Assembly: GCA_016712345.1 (NCBI GenBank)
Contig: JADJRH010000011.1
Span: 62,001-126,000 of the forward strand
DNA length: 64,000 bases
Reading direction: 5' to 3'
Source of the DNA: Polyangiaceae bacterium
Lineage (GTDB): Bacteria > Myxococcota_A > Polyangia > Polyangiales > Polyangiaceae
Position 1 is the stretch's first letter. Each line of letters opens with the position of its first letter. The position numbers and the translations under genes are program-made. Positions 41,993-50,733 of this stretch are shown here, in pieces. The notes beneath the pieces were generated by a model. It worked only from the letters and a program-made list of their open reading frames with translations. It was not told the DNA's origin and ran no database searches.

Positions 41993-42110
41993 ATGGTAGG
42001 TAAGGTTCTCCCGGTTGTTGCGCCGCGTTTTCAGTTTGTCTGACCATCGCCACCGCGGCGTTTGCGGACAACAAACAAACCGCAAAAGAACTCTTTTGGG
42101 CAGGCGTTTT
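41993..42110 (+). pseudogene. Truncated, frameshifted 5' remnant of an exported protein gene
   Basis: ATG 41993, 2 bases after the kinase stop, begins MVGKVLPVVA in one frame. After a one-base shift near 42020 the sequence continues AAFSVCLTIATAAFA, the end of a typical signal peptide, and then DNKQTAKELFWAGVF. The phrase NKxTAxxLFxxG is common at the mature start of TPR-type exported proteins that follow kinase genes in myxobacteria. The coding sense stops where the convergent metallophosphoesterase gene ends at 42110. I read this as a gene start whose remainder was deleted. A chance match is possible, but the signal-peptide shape and position argue against it. Confidence 0.5.
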
Positions 42111-42892
42111 TAGAGCCCGTCATTGGTGGCATAAAATCCCTTGGAGCCAAGGGTGATTCGCTCGAACTTACCGTCTCTATACCGAAGCATTCTATCCATT
42201 GAACCCAGGTGTCCGTGCGACACCCAGGCGCCCGTTTTCCACACCGGTGTCTTTCCGATTTTCCAGTGTCCCGGGCCAAAATGAAAATGGCCATGAACCA
42301 ACACGTCTGTTGTGAGGAGCGATTGGACTCTACCCGGGAACCTGTTTTTCCACACCACGTCTTCAGTCCAACCAATGGCCCCCACAAGAAAGCCGATGCT
42401 ACCGCCGTACACGTTTCGAACCGTGGGCCTCGTCGCGTACAAATAGTTTTCAGCCCACAGAAGATGCCGCCCAAAACGCTCGTACGCGCCCGGCGTAAAC
42501 GTCTCGTTTGAAAAGCGGTGTCCGTGCAACACGCGAATTTGTTCGCCGTGTGCACCTTCCCAATCAAAGTGCCACCTGTCGGGCGTCAAAAGACCCGTGC
42601 GCTCAGCGTCGGCCACGTCGTGGTTGCCCTCAACGTACACAACGCGGCGCCCCTCTTTTACAAACTGCCGAATGAGTTCGAGCAGGCGCTGTTCCAGTTC
42701 ACGTTCTCGATTTGTAAAAAAGCCCCGATGGTGGTCGAGAACATCGCCGTTCAAGACCACCAACTCCGCGTCGTCCACGGCTTCAGGCAGGCGCTCTAAC
42801 CACACCTCGTGTTGGTCGGTACACACCGACCAACCGAGGTGGATGTCGCTTAGAAGCAGCGCCCGCCGAAATCGCACGCGTCTGCCTATCAC
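42110..42892 (-). CDS. Calcineurin-like metallophosphoesterase (LpxH-like)
   Basis: A 260-residue cytoplasmic protein of the calcineurin-like family, similar in layout to UDP-2,3-diacylglucosamine hydrolases (LpxH and relatives) and to other small phosphoesterases. The dimetal site is complete: LLSDIHLG (D and H), LNGDVLDHH, VEGNHD, VLHGHRF and VHGHFHFGP. The substrate is not certain, because the residues that distinguish LpxH from other members cannot be judged by eye. It is a single gene between a kinase/remnant locus and the thrombospondin-repeat gene, with a 43-base gap to the latter. Confidence 0.85.
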   Translation of the reverse strand: MIGRRVRFRRALLLSDIHLGWSVCTDQHEVWLERLPEAVDDAELVVLNGDVLDHHRGFFTNRERELEQRLLELIRQFVKEGRRVVYVEGNHDVADAERTGLLTPDRWHFDWEGAHGEQIRVLHGHRFSNETFTPGAYERFGRHLLWAENYLYATRPTVRNVYGGSIGFLVGAIGWTEDVVWKNRFPGRVQSLLTTDVLVHGHFHFGPGHWKIGKTPVWKTGAWVSHGHLGSMDRMLRYRDGKFERITLGSKGFYATNDGL

Positions 42893-42935
42893 AGATATTT
42901 TTTGATTGGAAGCTTATGGGGCGAGCGCTTCAGGC

Positions 42936-45842
42936 TCATTCACAGACTTGACCGCGCACCAGATCAGCCGCCGTTGTCACGGTTGACTCAATGCGGAGTT
43001 GACCCACTTCGCGGTAATACTCGTCGGCGCCGGCTTTGCCGAGGATCGCAATGCCGTTGCCTTGGTTTTCAAAGCTCAGGTTGCGAACTCCACCGTGCGG
43101 CGCGCCGCCCCAGGTGGACACCACTTCCATGGCCACTTTGCTCTTTTGCTTCATGAAGCCCATGACGCCTTGGGTGATCTGACCATCACCGCCGCGCAAC
43201 ACCACGTACGAACCACGCGGAATGTTGCTTGCTTGGAGTTGACCGGGAGCCATGTTGTCTTTGATGACCTTACCGGTAGAATCGCGGAGCGGCACCACGA
43301 ACTTACCTTGACCGTTGGCGAAGATCTCGGTGGTTCCAGCGAACACGCGCGCGGAGTTTGGAGCCTGCGGGCCCCACTTCTCGAACGACACAACCTGAAT
43401 TTGCAACGCCGGGCTGTTTGGCGATGATGCCTTGTTCTTGAGCGGATTGCCCTTGCACGGGTTGGTACCACAGGTGGAAGACTGAGCCGCGTTCACATAG
43501 CTCGTTCGCTGCGCCGAGGTGATCAGGCCCTTGTCCTTAAACTTGGCCGTTGCACTCTGAACGCAGGATACGTATTGTGCACGGTTGTTCCATTCAAGAT
43601 CCTGACCCTGCGGTCCAACGCACGGACAGAGTTGATCGAGCGCGCAGCCGTTGGCCGGATCGACCACCTGATTGGCGAGCGTGCCGGGGCAGGTATCACT
43701 TCCGTCGAGCACGTTGTCATCGTCATCATCGGCATCGCAGACGTCGCCGAGGTTATCGTCGTCCAAGTCGCCCTGGTCTTCGTTGGCAACGAGCGGGCAG
43801 TTGTCGGCGTCGTCGTTGTCGCCGTCGCCGTCGTCGTCTGAATCGCAGGCGTTTCCAAGGCTGTCGGCGTCTGAATCCAACTGATCGGCGTTGACCACCG
43901 AGCCGCAGTTGTCCGAACCGTTGGCAACACCGTCGCCGTCCACGTCGGGGTCACACGCGTCGCCGAATGCATCCCCATCCAAGTTGGCTTGGTCGAGGTT
44001 GGCTACCATCGGGCAGTTGTCGTCTTCGTTGTCAACACCGTCGGCGTCGTAGTCTAAATCGCAGGCGTCGCCCACGGTGTCGCCGTCAAAGTCTGCTTGA
44101 TTGTTGGGAACCGCCGGGCAGTTGTCTTCGTTGTTGTTATACCCGTCACCGTCCAAGTCGGCGTCGCAGGCGTCACCTTCGCCGTCCAGGTCAAAGTCGC
44201 CTTGTGTGGCGTTGGCGGCCAATTCGCAGTTGTCTTCTTCATCGCGAACGCCGTCGTTGTCGTCGTCGGGATCACAGGCATTACCCGTCAGGTCGGCGTC
44301 GTAGTCGTCTTGGTCGGCGTTCACAAGAAACGGGCAATTGTCGTCGGCGTCGATCACGTTGTCATTGTCGTCGTCACCGTCGCAGGCGTCACCGATGCCG
44401 TCGCGTTCTGAATCGGCTTGATTGGCATTGGCCAACACCGGGCAGTTGTCTACCTCGTCAAGTGCGCCGTCGCCGTCGTCGTCGGCATCACATGCGTCAC
44501 CGAGATTGTCACCGTCCAAGTCGGCTTGATTCAGGTTGGCCGTGACGGAGCAGTTGTCTACCGTGTCGAGGATAGAATCGTTGTCGTCGTCGCCGTCGCA
44601 CGCATCGCCGATCCCATCACTTTCTGAATCGGTTTGATCGAGGTTGGCAACGCTCACGCAGTTGTCCACAGCGTCTTCAACACTGTCACCGTCGTCGTCG
44701 CCGTCACAGGCGTCACCTTTACCGTCGTTGTCAATGTCAACTTGGTCAATGTTGGCGGTAAATGGGCAATTGTCAGCCCCGTCGGCGAGAGAGTCGTTGT
44801 CGTCGTCACCGTCGCATGCGTCGCCGATTCCATCGAGTTCGGCATCGGCTTGATCCGGATTGGCGAGCACCGAACAGTTGTCAGAACTGTCGAGAGCCCC
44901 GTCGGCGTCATCGTCGGCGTCGCACGCGTCGCCCGCGCCGTCGGTGTCCAAGTCGAGCTGATCTTGATTGGGGAGGTCAATGCAGTTGTCTGCCCCGTCG
45001 AGCACGGTGTCATTGTCGTCGTCGCCGTCGCACGCATCGCCCAACCCATCGTTGTCAGAATTGCGTTGGTCAACGTTGGCCACCAACACGCAGTTGTCTG
45101 TGTGGTCGGGAACGCTGTCGTTGTCGTCGTCGGTATCGCAGGCGTCGCCCGCGCCGTCTCCGTCTGTGTTCAACTGATTGGGATTGGCAACGGCGGGGCA
45201 GTTATCAAGAGTGTCTGCGAGCCCGTCACCGTCCTGATCGGCATTTTGAGTATAGCAAACCTTCAGCGACGGTCGCATGCTTGCGCTCGATTCGCTGCTG
45301 AATGCGTGGTGACTGGCATTGGGCTCCTGAAGCATGATGCCGTAGGCGGGGTATTCACCGCGCATCCATCCCGCGACAAGATTTGTCAGGTTGATATTTT
45401 TATACCCCCAACCTGAGAAAGTGGCGACCGGCAAAGGATCAATACCGCTCAGCGTATTGAAGTTGTTGGTGGTGGCCGTGAGTTCTACCCACGGAGACGT
45501 GACTCGGTGAACAGTGACGATGTTCGGAGATTCGTTATAAGAGAGTGCCAGTGTAAACACCGCGCTTGTGACGTTGGCACCGGCGGGCAAAGGGCTCAGG
45601 TCAAATCCAAAGAGCGCCTTGTTAACGTTTCCACCCGATGAAAGACCAAAGAAGATGTTCTGTTCTGTCCCCGGCGCGTAGTTGGGTGAGTCGCCGCTCA
45701 AGAACGTGTCGGTGATGTTTCCCAACTCGCCGCGGCGAATAGTGACGCACGTTTCATCGGCCGCCGCGGTTTTGGCAATGATGAACGCACTGGTTGCTAG
45801 AAACAGTGAGAGCGTGATTTTGGGGAAGCGAGAGGTCTTCAT
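42936..45842 (-). CDS. Secreted DNRLRE-domain protein with thrombospondin type 3 repeats
   Basis: 968 residues from ATG 45842, which follows AGGAGG. A signal peptide ends near residue 28. About residues 30-205 resemble the DNRLRE beta-sandwich (DTFLSGDSPNYAPG... NKALFGFDLSPLP ... SPWVELTATTNNFN), found in surface proteins. Next come about 15 thrombospondin type 3 calcium-binding repeats (DxDxDGxxDxxDNCPxxANxDQ), 14 beginning with DNC and the last with DTC. The C-terminal 230 residues form an unrecognised domain with Cys pairs (CPCVGPQG, CGTNPCKGNP). The Asp-rich repeats form a stiff calcium-loaded rod. No sorting tail is seen, so it may be released or held by a partner. Confidence 0.85.
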   Translation of the reverse strand: MKTSRFPKITLSLFLATSAFIIAKTAAADETCVTIRRGELGNITDTFLSGDSPNYAPGTEQNIFFGLSSGGNVNKALFGFDLSPLPAGANVTSAVFTLALSYNESPNIVTVHRVTSPWVELTATTNNFNTLSGIDPLPVATFSGWGYKNINLTNLVAGWMRGEYPAYGIMLQEPNASHHAFSSESSASMRPSLKVCYTQNADQDGDGLADTLDNCPAVANPNQLNTDGDGAGDACDTDDDNDSVPDHTDNCVLVANVDQRNSDNDGLGDACDGDDDNDTVLDGADNCIDLPNQDQLDLDTDGAGDACDADDDADGALDSSDNCSVLANPDQADAELDGIGDACDGDDDNDSLADGADNCPFTANIDQVDIDNDGKGDACDGDDDGDSVEDAVDNCVSVANLDQTDSESDGIGDACDGDDDNDSILDTVDNCSVTANLNQADLDGDNLGDACDADDDGDGALDEVDNCPVLANANQADSERDGIGDACDGDDDNDNVIDADDNCPFLVNADQDDYDADLTGNACDPDDDNDGVRDEEDNCELAANATQGDFDLDGEGDACDADLDGDGYNNNEDNCPAVPNNQADFDGDTVGDACDLDYDADGVDNEDDNCPMVANLDQANLDGDAFGDACDPDVDGDGVANGSDNCGSVVNADQLDSDADSLGNACDSDDDGDGDNDDADNCPLVANEDQGDLDDDNLGDVCDADDDDDNVLDGSDTCPGTLANQVVDPANGCALDQLCPCVGPQGQDLEWNNRAQYVSCVQSATAKFKDKGLITSAQRTSYVNAAQSSTCGTNPCKGNPLKNKASSPNSPALQIQVVSFEKWGPQAPNSARVFAGTTEIFANGQGKFVVPLRDSTGKVIKDNMAPGQLQASNIPRGSYVVLRGGDGQITQGVMGFMKQKSKVAMEVVSTWGGAPHGGVRNLSFENQGNGIAILGKAGADEYYREVGQLRIESTVTTAADLVRGQVCE

Positions 45843-46327
45843 GGTCCTCCTACAAAGCACAAGACAGCTCTCCCTCGGCCGGACAGCGGTGGGTTTGGCT
45901 ACCGCTGTCGTTTATGATCTCCCAGGGTGGAGCTTGGGTAGACCGGCCGGAAATTCGAGCTGGGCCTAACCAATCAGAAAGGCAGAGGTGCGTCCGCGAT
46001 GCAAGCTATTCGGACACGGGAGCTGTTTTTTGTCGGCGCCGATCCCGCTGATTTGCGAGATTGAGCGTGGGGTAAACTGAAAAGCATCTCACGAATCTTT
46101 ATTCGCTACAAGTGCTAATTGAGGCGCTCGCTGCAATAAGATTTTGAGGTAAAAAGTCCGCCCGGGTTTGGGATACGGAAAAAGGCCCCACGTCGTAGCG
46201 TCTACCAACTTGCACTTCTTCTAGAACGGGAGTACGCCCGTTTTGGGGCAGAAGCCCCTTTCACCCGATTGGCGGTGCACTGAGGATTTTGACTTCTTGC
46301 GCCACCCACAACAACGAGGTTTGTATC
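45843..46327. other. AT-richer intergenic region with two small hairpins
   Basis: 485 bases between divergent genes, less GC-rich than coding DNA, with no credible gene. AACGGG/CCCGTT (46225-46242) followed by GGGGC/GCCCC (46245-46258) form tandem hairpins about 70 bases before the SIMPL gene start. They may be a leader structure or a terminator. Confidence 0.45.
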
Positions 46328-46963
46328 ATGGCAAAACGGGAAGTTGTAAAAGGTACGCTTGAACTCACGGGTACAGGCGTTGTGGACGTGGCGCCTGATA
46401 TGGCAACGCTGCGTCTCTCCGTGGTCACGGAGAGAAAAACGGCCGCACAGGCCGTTGCCGACAACGCAGCTCAGGCGACTGAGCTGACGAAGCGACTATT
46501 GGAGGCGGGGGTTGCCAAAAATGACCTTCAAACCGAAGGGCTCAACCTCTACCCCGTATACCAAACAGATCCACAAACAGGCGCGTCCTCGCTTGTAGGT
46601 TATCGCGTTTCGAATACGATCAGTGCAAATTGTCCAATTGCTCTCGCGGGCAAAGTGTTTGATGTTGCCGCCGAAGCGGGGGCAGATGAAGGAGGGGGCC
46701 TCTCATTTGGATTGCGCGATCCCAAGCCGCATCGTGAAAAGGCACTTCAGCTGGCGGTGGCCGCTGCACAAAAAGAAGCGGAACTGGTTGCCAAAGCCAT
46801 GGATCTCAGTCTGAACGGCCCCAAAACGGTGATTGTCCAAAGTGGCAGTGGTCCAATTCGAGTGGAGTCCCTCCGGCTCGTCGCCAAGGCGGCCACACCT
46901 GTGTCCCCCGGGTCTCTTTCGATCACTGCCAGTGTGCAAGTGATTTTTGAAACATCTACGTAG
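46328..46963 (+). CDS. SIMPL (DUF541) domain protein
   Basis: 211 residues from ATG 46328. The opening GTLELTGTGVVDVAPDMATLRLSVVTERKTAAQAVADN matches SIMPL/DUF541 proteins, as do LQTEGLNLYPVYQ, YRVSNTISA and a final domain repeat ending SITASVQVIFE. SIMPL proteins (for example BP26, YggE) form oligomeric rings and are linked to oxidative or envelope stress. Most are periplasmic, whereas no signal peptide is visible here: the start MAKREVVKG is polar. Either this one is cytoplasmic or the export signal was lost. It is a single gene before the TPR-like lipoprotein. Confidence 0.82.
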   Translation: MAKREVVKGTLELTGTGVVDVAPDMATLRLSVVTERKTAAQAVADNAAQATELTKRLLEAGVAKNDLQTEGLNLYPVYQTDPQTGASSLVGYRVSNTISANCPIALAGKVFDVAAEAGADEGGGLSFGLRDPKPHREKALQLAVAAAQKEAELVAKAMDLSLNGPKTVIVQSGSGPIRVESLRLVAKAATPVSPGSLSITASVQVIFETST

Positions 46964-47057
46964 ACGTTTCCAGTCATTTCAAGCTGTTTTCTGCGCGCAC
47001 GCCCGAAGATCATTTTTTTGATTTCCGCGCCTGCGCGAAGGCGCGTAGGCTGCCCGA

Positions 47058-49553
47058 GTGAGCCTCGCCCAGAGATTCGGATCCAGTTTCGCGCGCGCAT
47101 CCCTACTGTTGATTCTACCGGCCGCGGCGGCCTGTTCGTCGCCGCCAACGCCGGCTGTCACCCCAAAAACCGAAACCAAGGTAGAAGCTGCATTGCCGCC
47201 TCTTCCGCAGGCGGAACCGCAACGCTTTGCCATTGCCGTTGCCGATCTCGACGGAGATGCAAAAGGCGCCGTGAAGGCAGCCGTTGTAAAGCGCCTTCAA
47301 GATGCTCTCGACGTTCGCATGCCCAAAGGCACACGCGGGGCAAAGGGCGTTTCTGTTCTCTTGGTTCCGCGCTCGCCCTCGGCTCCGGCGTCGAACATTC
47401 AGGCACGGCACGCGGAGGCTCGAAAATGGCTCCGGGCCATGCATGCTTCGTTTTTGGTGTGGGGCAAAGCCGGCTCCGTTGATGGTCGAGTGGGCGAACT
47501 TTACGTCACATCCGATGACGACAACAGCGCAGGCAGTCGATATCCACTGCACCAGGACATTCAGTTGACCGATGTTTCAATGCAGGAAATGGCCGACGTA
47601 GTTGGTCTGTCAGTGCTTGCCGAGTACATCAACTTTGAAGCGCGCCGAGGCAAGTTTGTGGCCGAAATTCTGGCCAATCCCATTCGACGAGTGGACGCGC
47701 TCGCGCGATCACAACGCATGTTAAAAGGGTTTGATCCGTCCACCCGTCGCGCTGTGCGTTGGGCCCTGGGTTTTGGTGAAGTTTCCCTGGGTAAACAACA
47801 AACAGACGAAGAGCCTGTGGAGCGGTCAATCGGCGTGTTTCGAGCGTTGGTTAAAGATTTTGATGAAGGGGATAAAAGCCTTGAATGGGGTAGGGCGCTG
47901 AACGGGCTCAGCGTTGCACTTGCCACGCGTGATGAACAGGGAACAGGCACATCGCGCTTGAAAGAGGCTGTTTCGCTTGAACGGAAAGTGATTGAGGCCG
48001 TTCGCCGCGATACGGCGCCGCTCGACTGGGCACTTGCAGAACACAATATGTGTACGGCACTCGCCAAACTGGGCGAACGAGAAACCGGCACGGCTCGGCT
48101 CGAAGAGGCAGCCAGTGTGTGCCGGCAGGCTCTTCAAGAGCGAACACGCGACAAGGTGCCGCTGGCTTGGGCCTCCACTCAAAACAACCTGGCTTCCGCA
48201 TTGTGGACATTGGGAGATCGCGACGGTGGAACATCCCATTTGGAAGAAGCGGCGGCCGCCTATCACGAAGTATTAAAAGAGTGGACGCGGGCCACAATGC
48301 CTCTTTACTGGGCGACCACCAAATACAATATCGGGTCCATCCAGTGGAAAATCGGCCAACGAGGTTCAGGCACCGAAGAGCTTGAAAAAGGCGCCGACAG
48401 CTATCGAGAAGCGTTGCTTGAGTGGACCCGCGAGTTTGACCCGATGAATTGGGCCATGACAAACAGCAGTCTGGGCTCCATTACCACGTTGATCGGCGAA
48501 CGGGGTGACGGCACGGAGCAGCTTTATGAGTCCGTTGCCTATTTCCGAAAAGCTGCTGAAGAGTACACAAGGGAAGGGTCACCGCTGGAGTGGGCCACCT
48601 GCATGAACGGCATTGGCAACGCCATGTCTACCATCGGCGAGCGCGAAGGATCTGACCAGCGATTGGAAGAAGCGGTGGCCGCTTATAAACTGGCACTTGA
48701 AGAACGTACGCGCGACCGCGTACCGCTCAAGTGGGCCGCTACTCAACACAACTTGGGCGCTGTTTTGTGGGTGATCGGCGAGCGGCAGGGTGGCACAAAA
48801 AAACTTGAAGAAGCAGTGGCCGCGTTTCGTGCGGCGCTCCAAGAATATTCACGCGACGAAAACGCGTCTGACTGGGCCCTTGCTCAAAACGGATTGGGAA
48901 CCTCCCTTTGGCTTATCGGTGAGCGCGACGGCAAGCGCCCTCGACTCGACGAAGCGCTCACGGCCTACCGTTTGGCTCTAACCTACCAAACACCGCAAAA
49001 CGGCCCGTCAGACTGGGCATCTTCAGAGTATGGGGTGGCTACCACACTCTGGTCCATCGCCCTCTTGGAGTCGGGAACAGCTCGTCTCGAAGAGTCCCTC
49101 GGTCACTATCGTCAGGCGCTTCTCGGGTATACCCGCGAGCGATCTCCCCTTGAATGGGCCATGACGCACAACGGTATCGGCAATGCGCTCCACTCCATCG
49201 GAGATCGCGACGGCAACAATCTCCGCTTGCAAGAAGCCATTCGTCACTATCGAATGGCACTTGAAGAGCGCACAAAACGCCGCGTTCCAAAAAAGTGGGC
49301 ACTCACCCAAGACAACATGGGAAACACGTTGCGCCTGCTCGGCGAGCGCGAAAAAAACAACGACTTCATCTGTCAGGCGCTCACCGCCAACCTGAATGCC
49401 TGGAACACCGCGGTTGCAATGGGGTATAATTTTGCGGACGGTTCCAAAAAATCAGCGCAAAAAAGCCTCAAACTGCTCGGGCACACCGGTAGCAAAAAGC
49501 CCGCCTGCGCCGATCTACCCGACGACCTCTGGCAAAACTTTACGGCCAAATAA
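47058..49553 (+). CDS. TPR-like repeat lipoprotein
   Basis: 831 residues with a GTG start at 47058 and lipobox AAAAC (C26). Residues 50-250 form an unrecognised alpha/beta domain (FAIAVADLDGDAKGAVKAAVVKRLQDALDV...), which by layout could be a ligand-binding or adenylate-cyclase-associated type domain. From about 265 to 770 there are about ten degenerate 50-residue TPR-like units with the pattern LEEAVAAYRxALEExTRDxxPLxWAxTQNNLGxxLxxIGERxGGT. The units are very regular, so recent duplication is likely. TPRs give a protein-binding solenoid; here it would face the periplasm or cell surface. The partner is unknown. Confidence 0.8.
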   Translation: MSLAQRFGSSFARASLLLILPAAAACSSPPTPAVTPKTETKVEAALPPLPQAEPQRFAIAVADLDGDAKGAVKAAVVKRLQDALDVRMPKGTRGAKGVSVLLVPRSPSAPASNIQARHAEARKWLRAMHASFLVWGKAGSVDGRVGELYVTSDDDNSAGSRYPLHQDIQLTDVSMQEMADVVGLSVLAEYINFEARRGKFVAEILANPIRRVDALARSQRMLKGFDPSTRRAVRWALGFGEVSLGKQQTDEEPVERSIGVFRALVKDFDEGDKSLEWGRALNGLSVALATRDEQGTGTSRLKEAVSLERKVIEAVRRDTAPLDWALAEHNMCTALAKLGERETGTARLEEAASVCRQALQERTRDKVPLAWASTQNNLASALWTLGDRDGGTSHLEEAAAAYHEVLKEWTRATMPLYWATTKYNIGSIQWKIGQRGSGTEELEKGADSYREALLEWTREFDPMNWAMTNSSLGSITTLIGERGDGTEQLYESVAYFRKAAEEYTREGSPLEWATCMNGIGNAMSTIGEREGSDQRLEEAVAAYKLALEERTRDRVPLKWAATQHNLGAVLWVIGERQGGTKKLEEAVAAFRAALQEYSRDENASDWALAQNGLGTSLWLIGERDGKRPRLDEALTAYRLALTYQTPQNGPSDWASSEYGVATTLWSIALLESGTARLEESLGHYRQALLGYTRERSPLEWAMTHNGIGNALHSIGDRDGNNLRLQEAIRHYRMALEERTKRRVPKKWALTQDNMGNTLRLLGEREKNNDFICQALTANLNAWNTAVAMGYNFADGSKKSAQKSLKLLGHTGSKKPACADLPDDLWQNFTAK

Positions 49554-49569
49554 CTGCATCGTTTCGCTC

Positions 49570-50733
49570 TTATCTTCCCACCCGGCGGAAGAAGCGGCCG
49601 AACACACAAATAGCACCTACCAGCAGCGCACCCCACCCCCATGACGGTGCGCCGTCAAGGTGGGTCACCTGACATCCACCGCCCGACGCTTCCCCGGTCG
49701 TTCCACCCTCACCCTGCGTTTCTTCGGAGTAGAGTTCCACGTCGCGAATTGGGCCGCTGTTATCGCTTCCACCCACCACCAGCACCCCACCCTTGGGCAA
49801 CACCGTGGCCGTATGACCAAACCGCGCAACGTTTAGATCGGGGCCCGCCGCCCATGAATCACTTTCAGGTGTGTACGCTTCTACCGAAGCGGTGGCACCT
49901 TCGCCGGTATTACCTCCCGCAATGAGCACCCTACCATCGGGCAGCAAACTGGCCGTGGCGCCGTAACGTCCAGTGGACATCGACGCCGCAAGGCCCCACT
50001 CTCCTGTGGCTGGGTCGAATATTTCAACCACCGGTAGACCACCTGAATTGGTGTGTCCACCCGCTACAACCACCCGACCATCGGGGAGAAGTGAAGCCGT
50101 GTGCTGCCAACGCCCATATACGAGGGAGGCCACCTGACTCCACATGTCCGTTTCCGGCGTGTACACATAAGCGTCGGTCATTCCCGTCGCGCCGTTAAAC
50201 CCTCCCACAACAAGCACCTTCCCATCGGGCAACAACGTGGCGGTATGGCGATTTCGCGGCGCCGGCAGGGGAGCCGTTTCTACCCAGGTGGAAGTGGCGG
50301 GGTTGTAGAGTTCTGTGGAAGCCGTCAGTCCGGCATCGTTGTAGCCCGCAATGACAAACAACTCTCCACTTGCAAATGGAACCGCGGCGGTTGCGAGCCT
50401 CGCCTCACTGAGCGAGGGCAGATCGGCCCAAAGACCGGTGGAAGGGTTGTAACTTGACACATCGGCAAGGTATTGACCGTACCCGTACCCGCCCAGCACA
50501 ACCACATTGCCATTTGTCAAGAGCGCCGCCGCATGCTGAAACCGCGCGTGTCCCGACAGCCCCGCATCTACCCATGTGGCCGATTCTGACCGCCGGGTTT
50601 CCGCAGACTCGTGAACCATCCCCGCTCCCTCGCCACCCACCACGAGCACCTCACCTTGTTTGGTCAGGGTGGCGGTGTGAAGGTTGCGCGCCACGCTGAG
50701 CGGCGGCTCCACAATCCACTGGGGCGCTGTCAT
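49570..50733 (-). CDS. Seven-repeat kelch protein with MYXO-CTERM-like tail
   Basis: 387 residues containing seven kelch repeats (for example RNRHTATLLPDGKVLVVGG, RWQHTASLLPDGRVVVAGG), enough for one seven-bladed propeller at about residues 15-325. The C-terminus has Gly/Thr-rich spacer, GGGCQV, a hydrophobic helix WGWGALLVGAICVFG and basic RFFRRVGR, which is the plan of a MYXO-CTERM sorting signal with its invariant Cys. Proteins with that tail are normally exported, yet the N-terminus MTAPQWIVEPPLSVARN shows no signal peptide. The ATG overlaps the thiD stop by 4 bases. The N-terminus may therefore be truncated. Confidence 0.8.
   Translation of the reverse strand: MTAPQWIVEPPLSVARNLHTATLTKQGEVLVVGGEGAGMVHESAETRRSESATWVDAGLSGHARFQHAAALLTNGNVVVLGGYGYGQYLADVSSYNPSTGLWADLPSLSEARLATAAVPFASGELFVIAGYNDAGLTASTELYNPATSTWVETAPLPAPRNRHTATLLPDGKVLVVGGFNGATGMTDAYVYTPETDMWSQVASLVYGRWQHTASLLPDGRVVVAGGHTNSGGLPVVEIFDPATGEWGLAASMSTGRYGATASLLPDGRVLIAGGNTGEGATASVEAYTPESDSWAAGPDLNVARFGHTATVLPKGGVLVVGGSDNSGPIRDVELYSEETQGEGGTTGEASGGGCQVTHLDGAPSWGWGALLVGAICVFGRFFRRVGR

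Noticed and set aside
44634..45416. Long rightward frames opposite the thrombospondin type 3 repeats
   Set aside because: They are translations of the complement of Asp-rich repeat codons (Val/Ile-rich or Arg-rich low complexity) and have no start signals.
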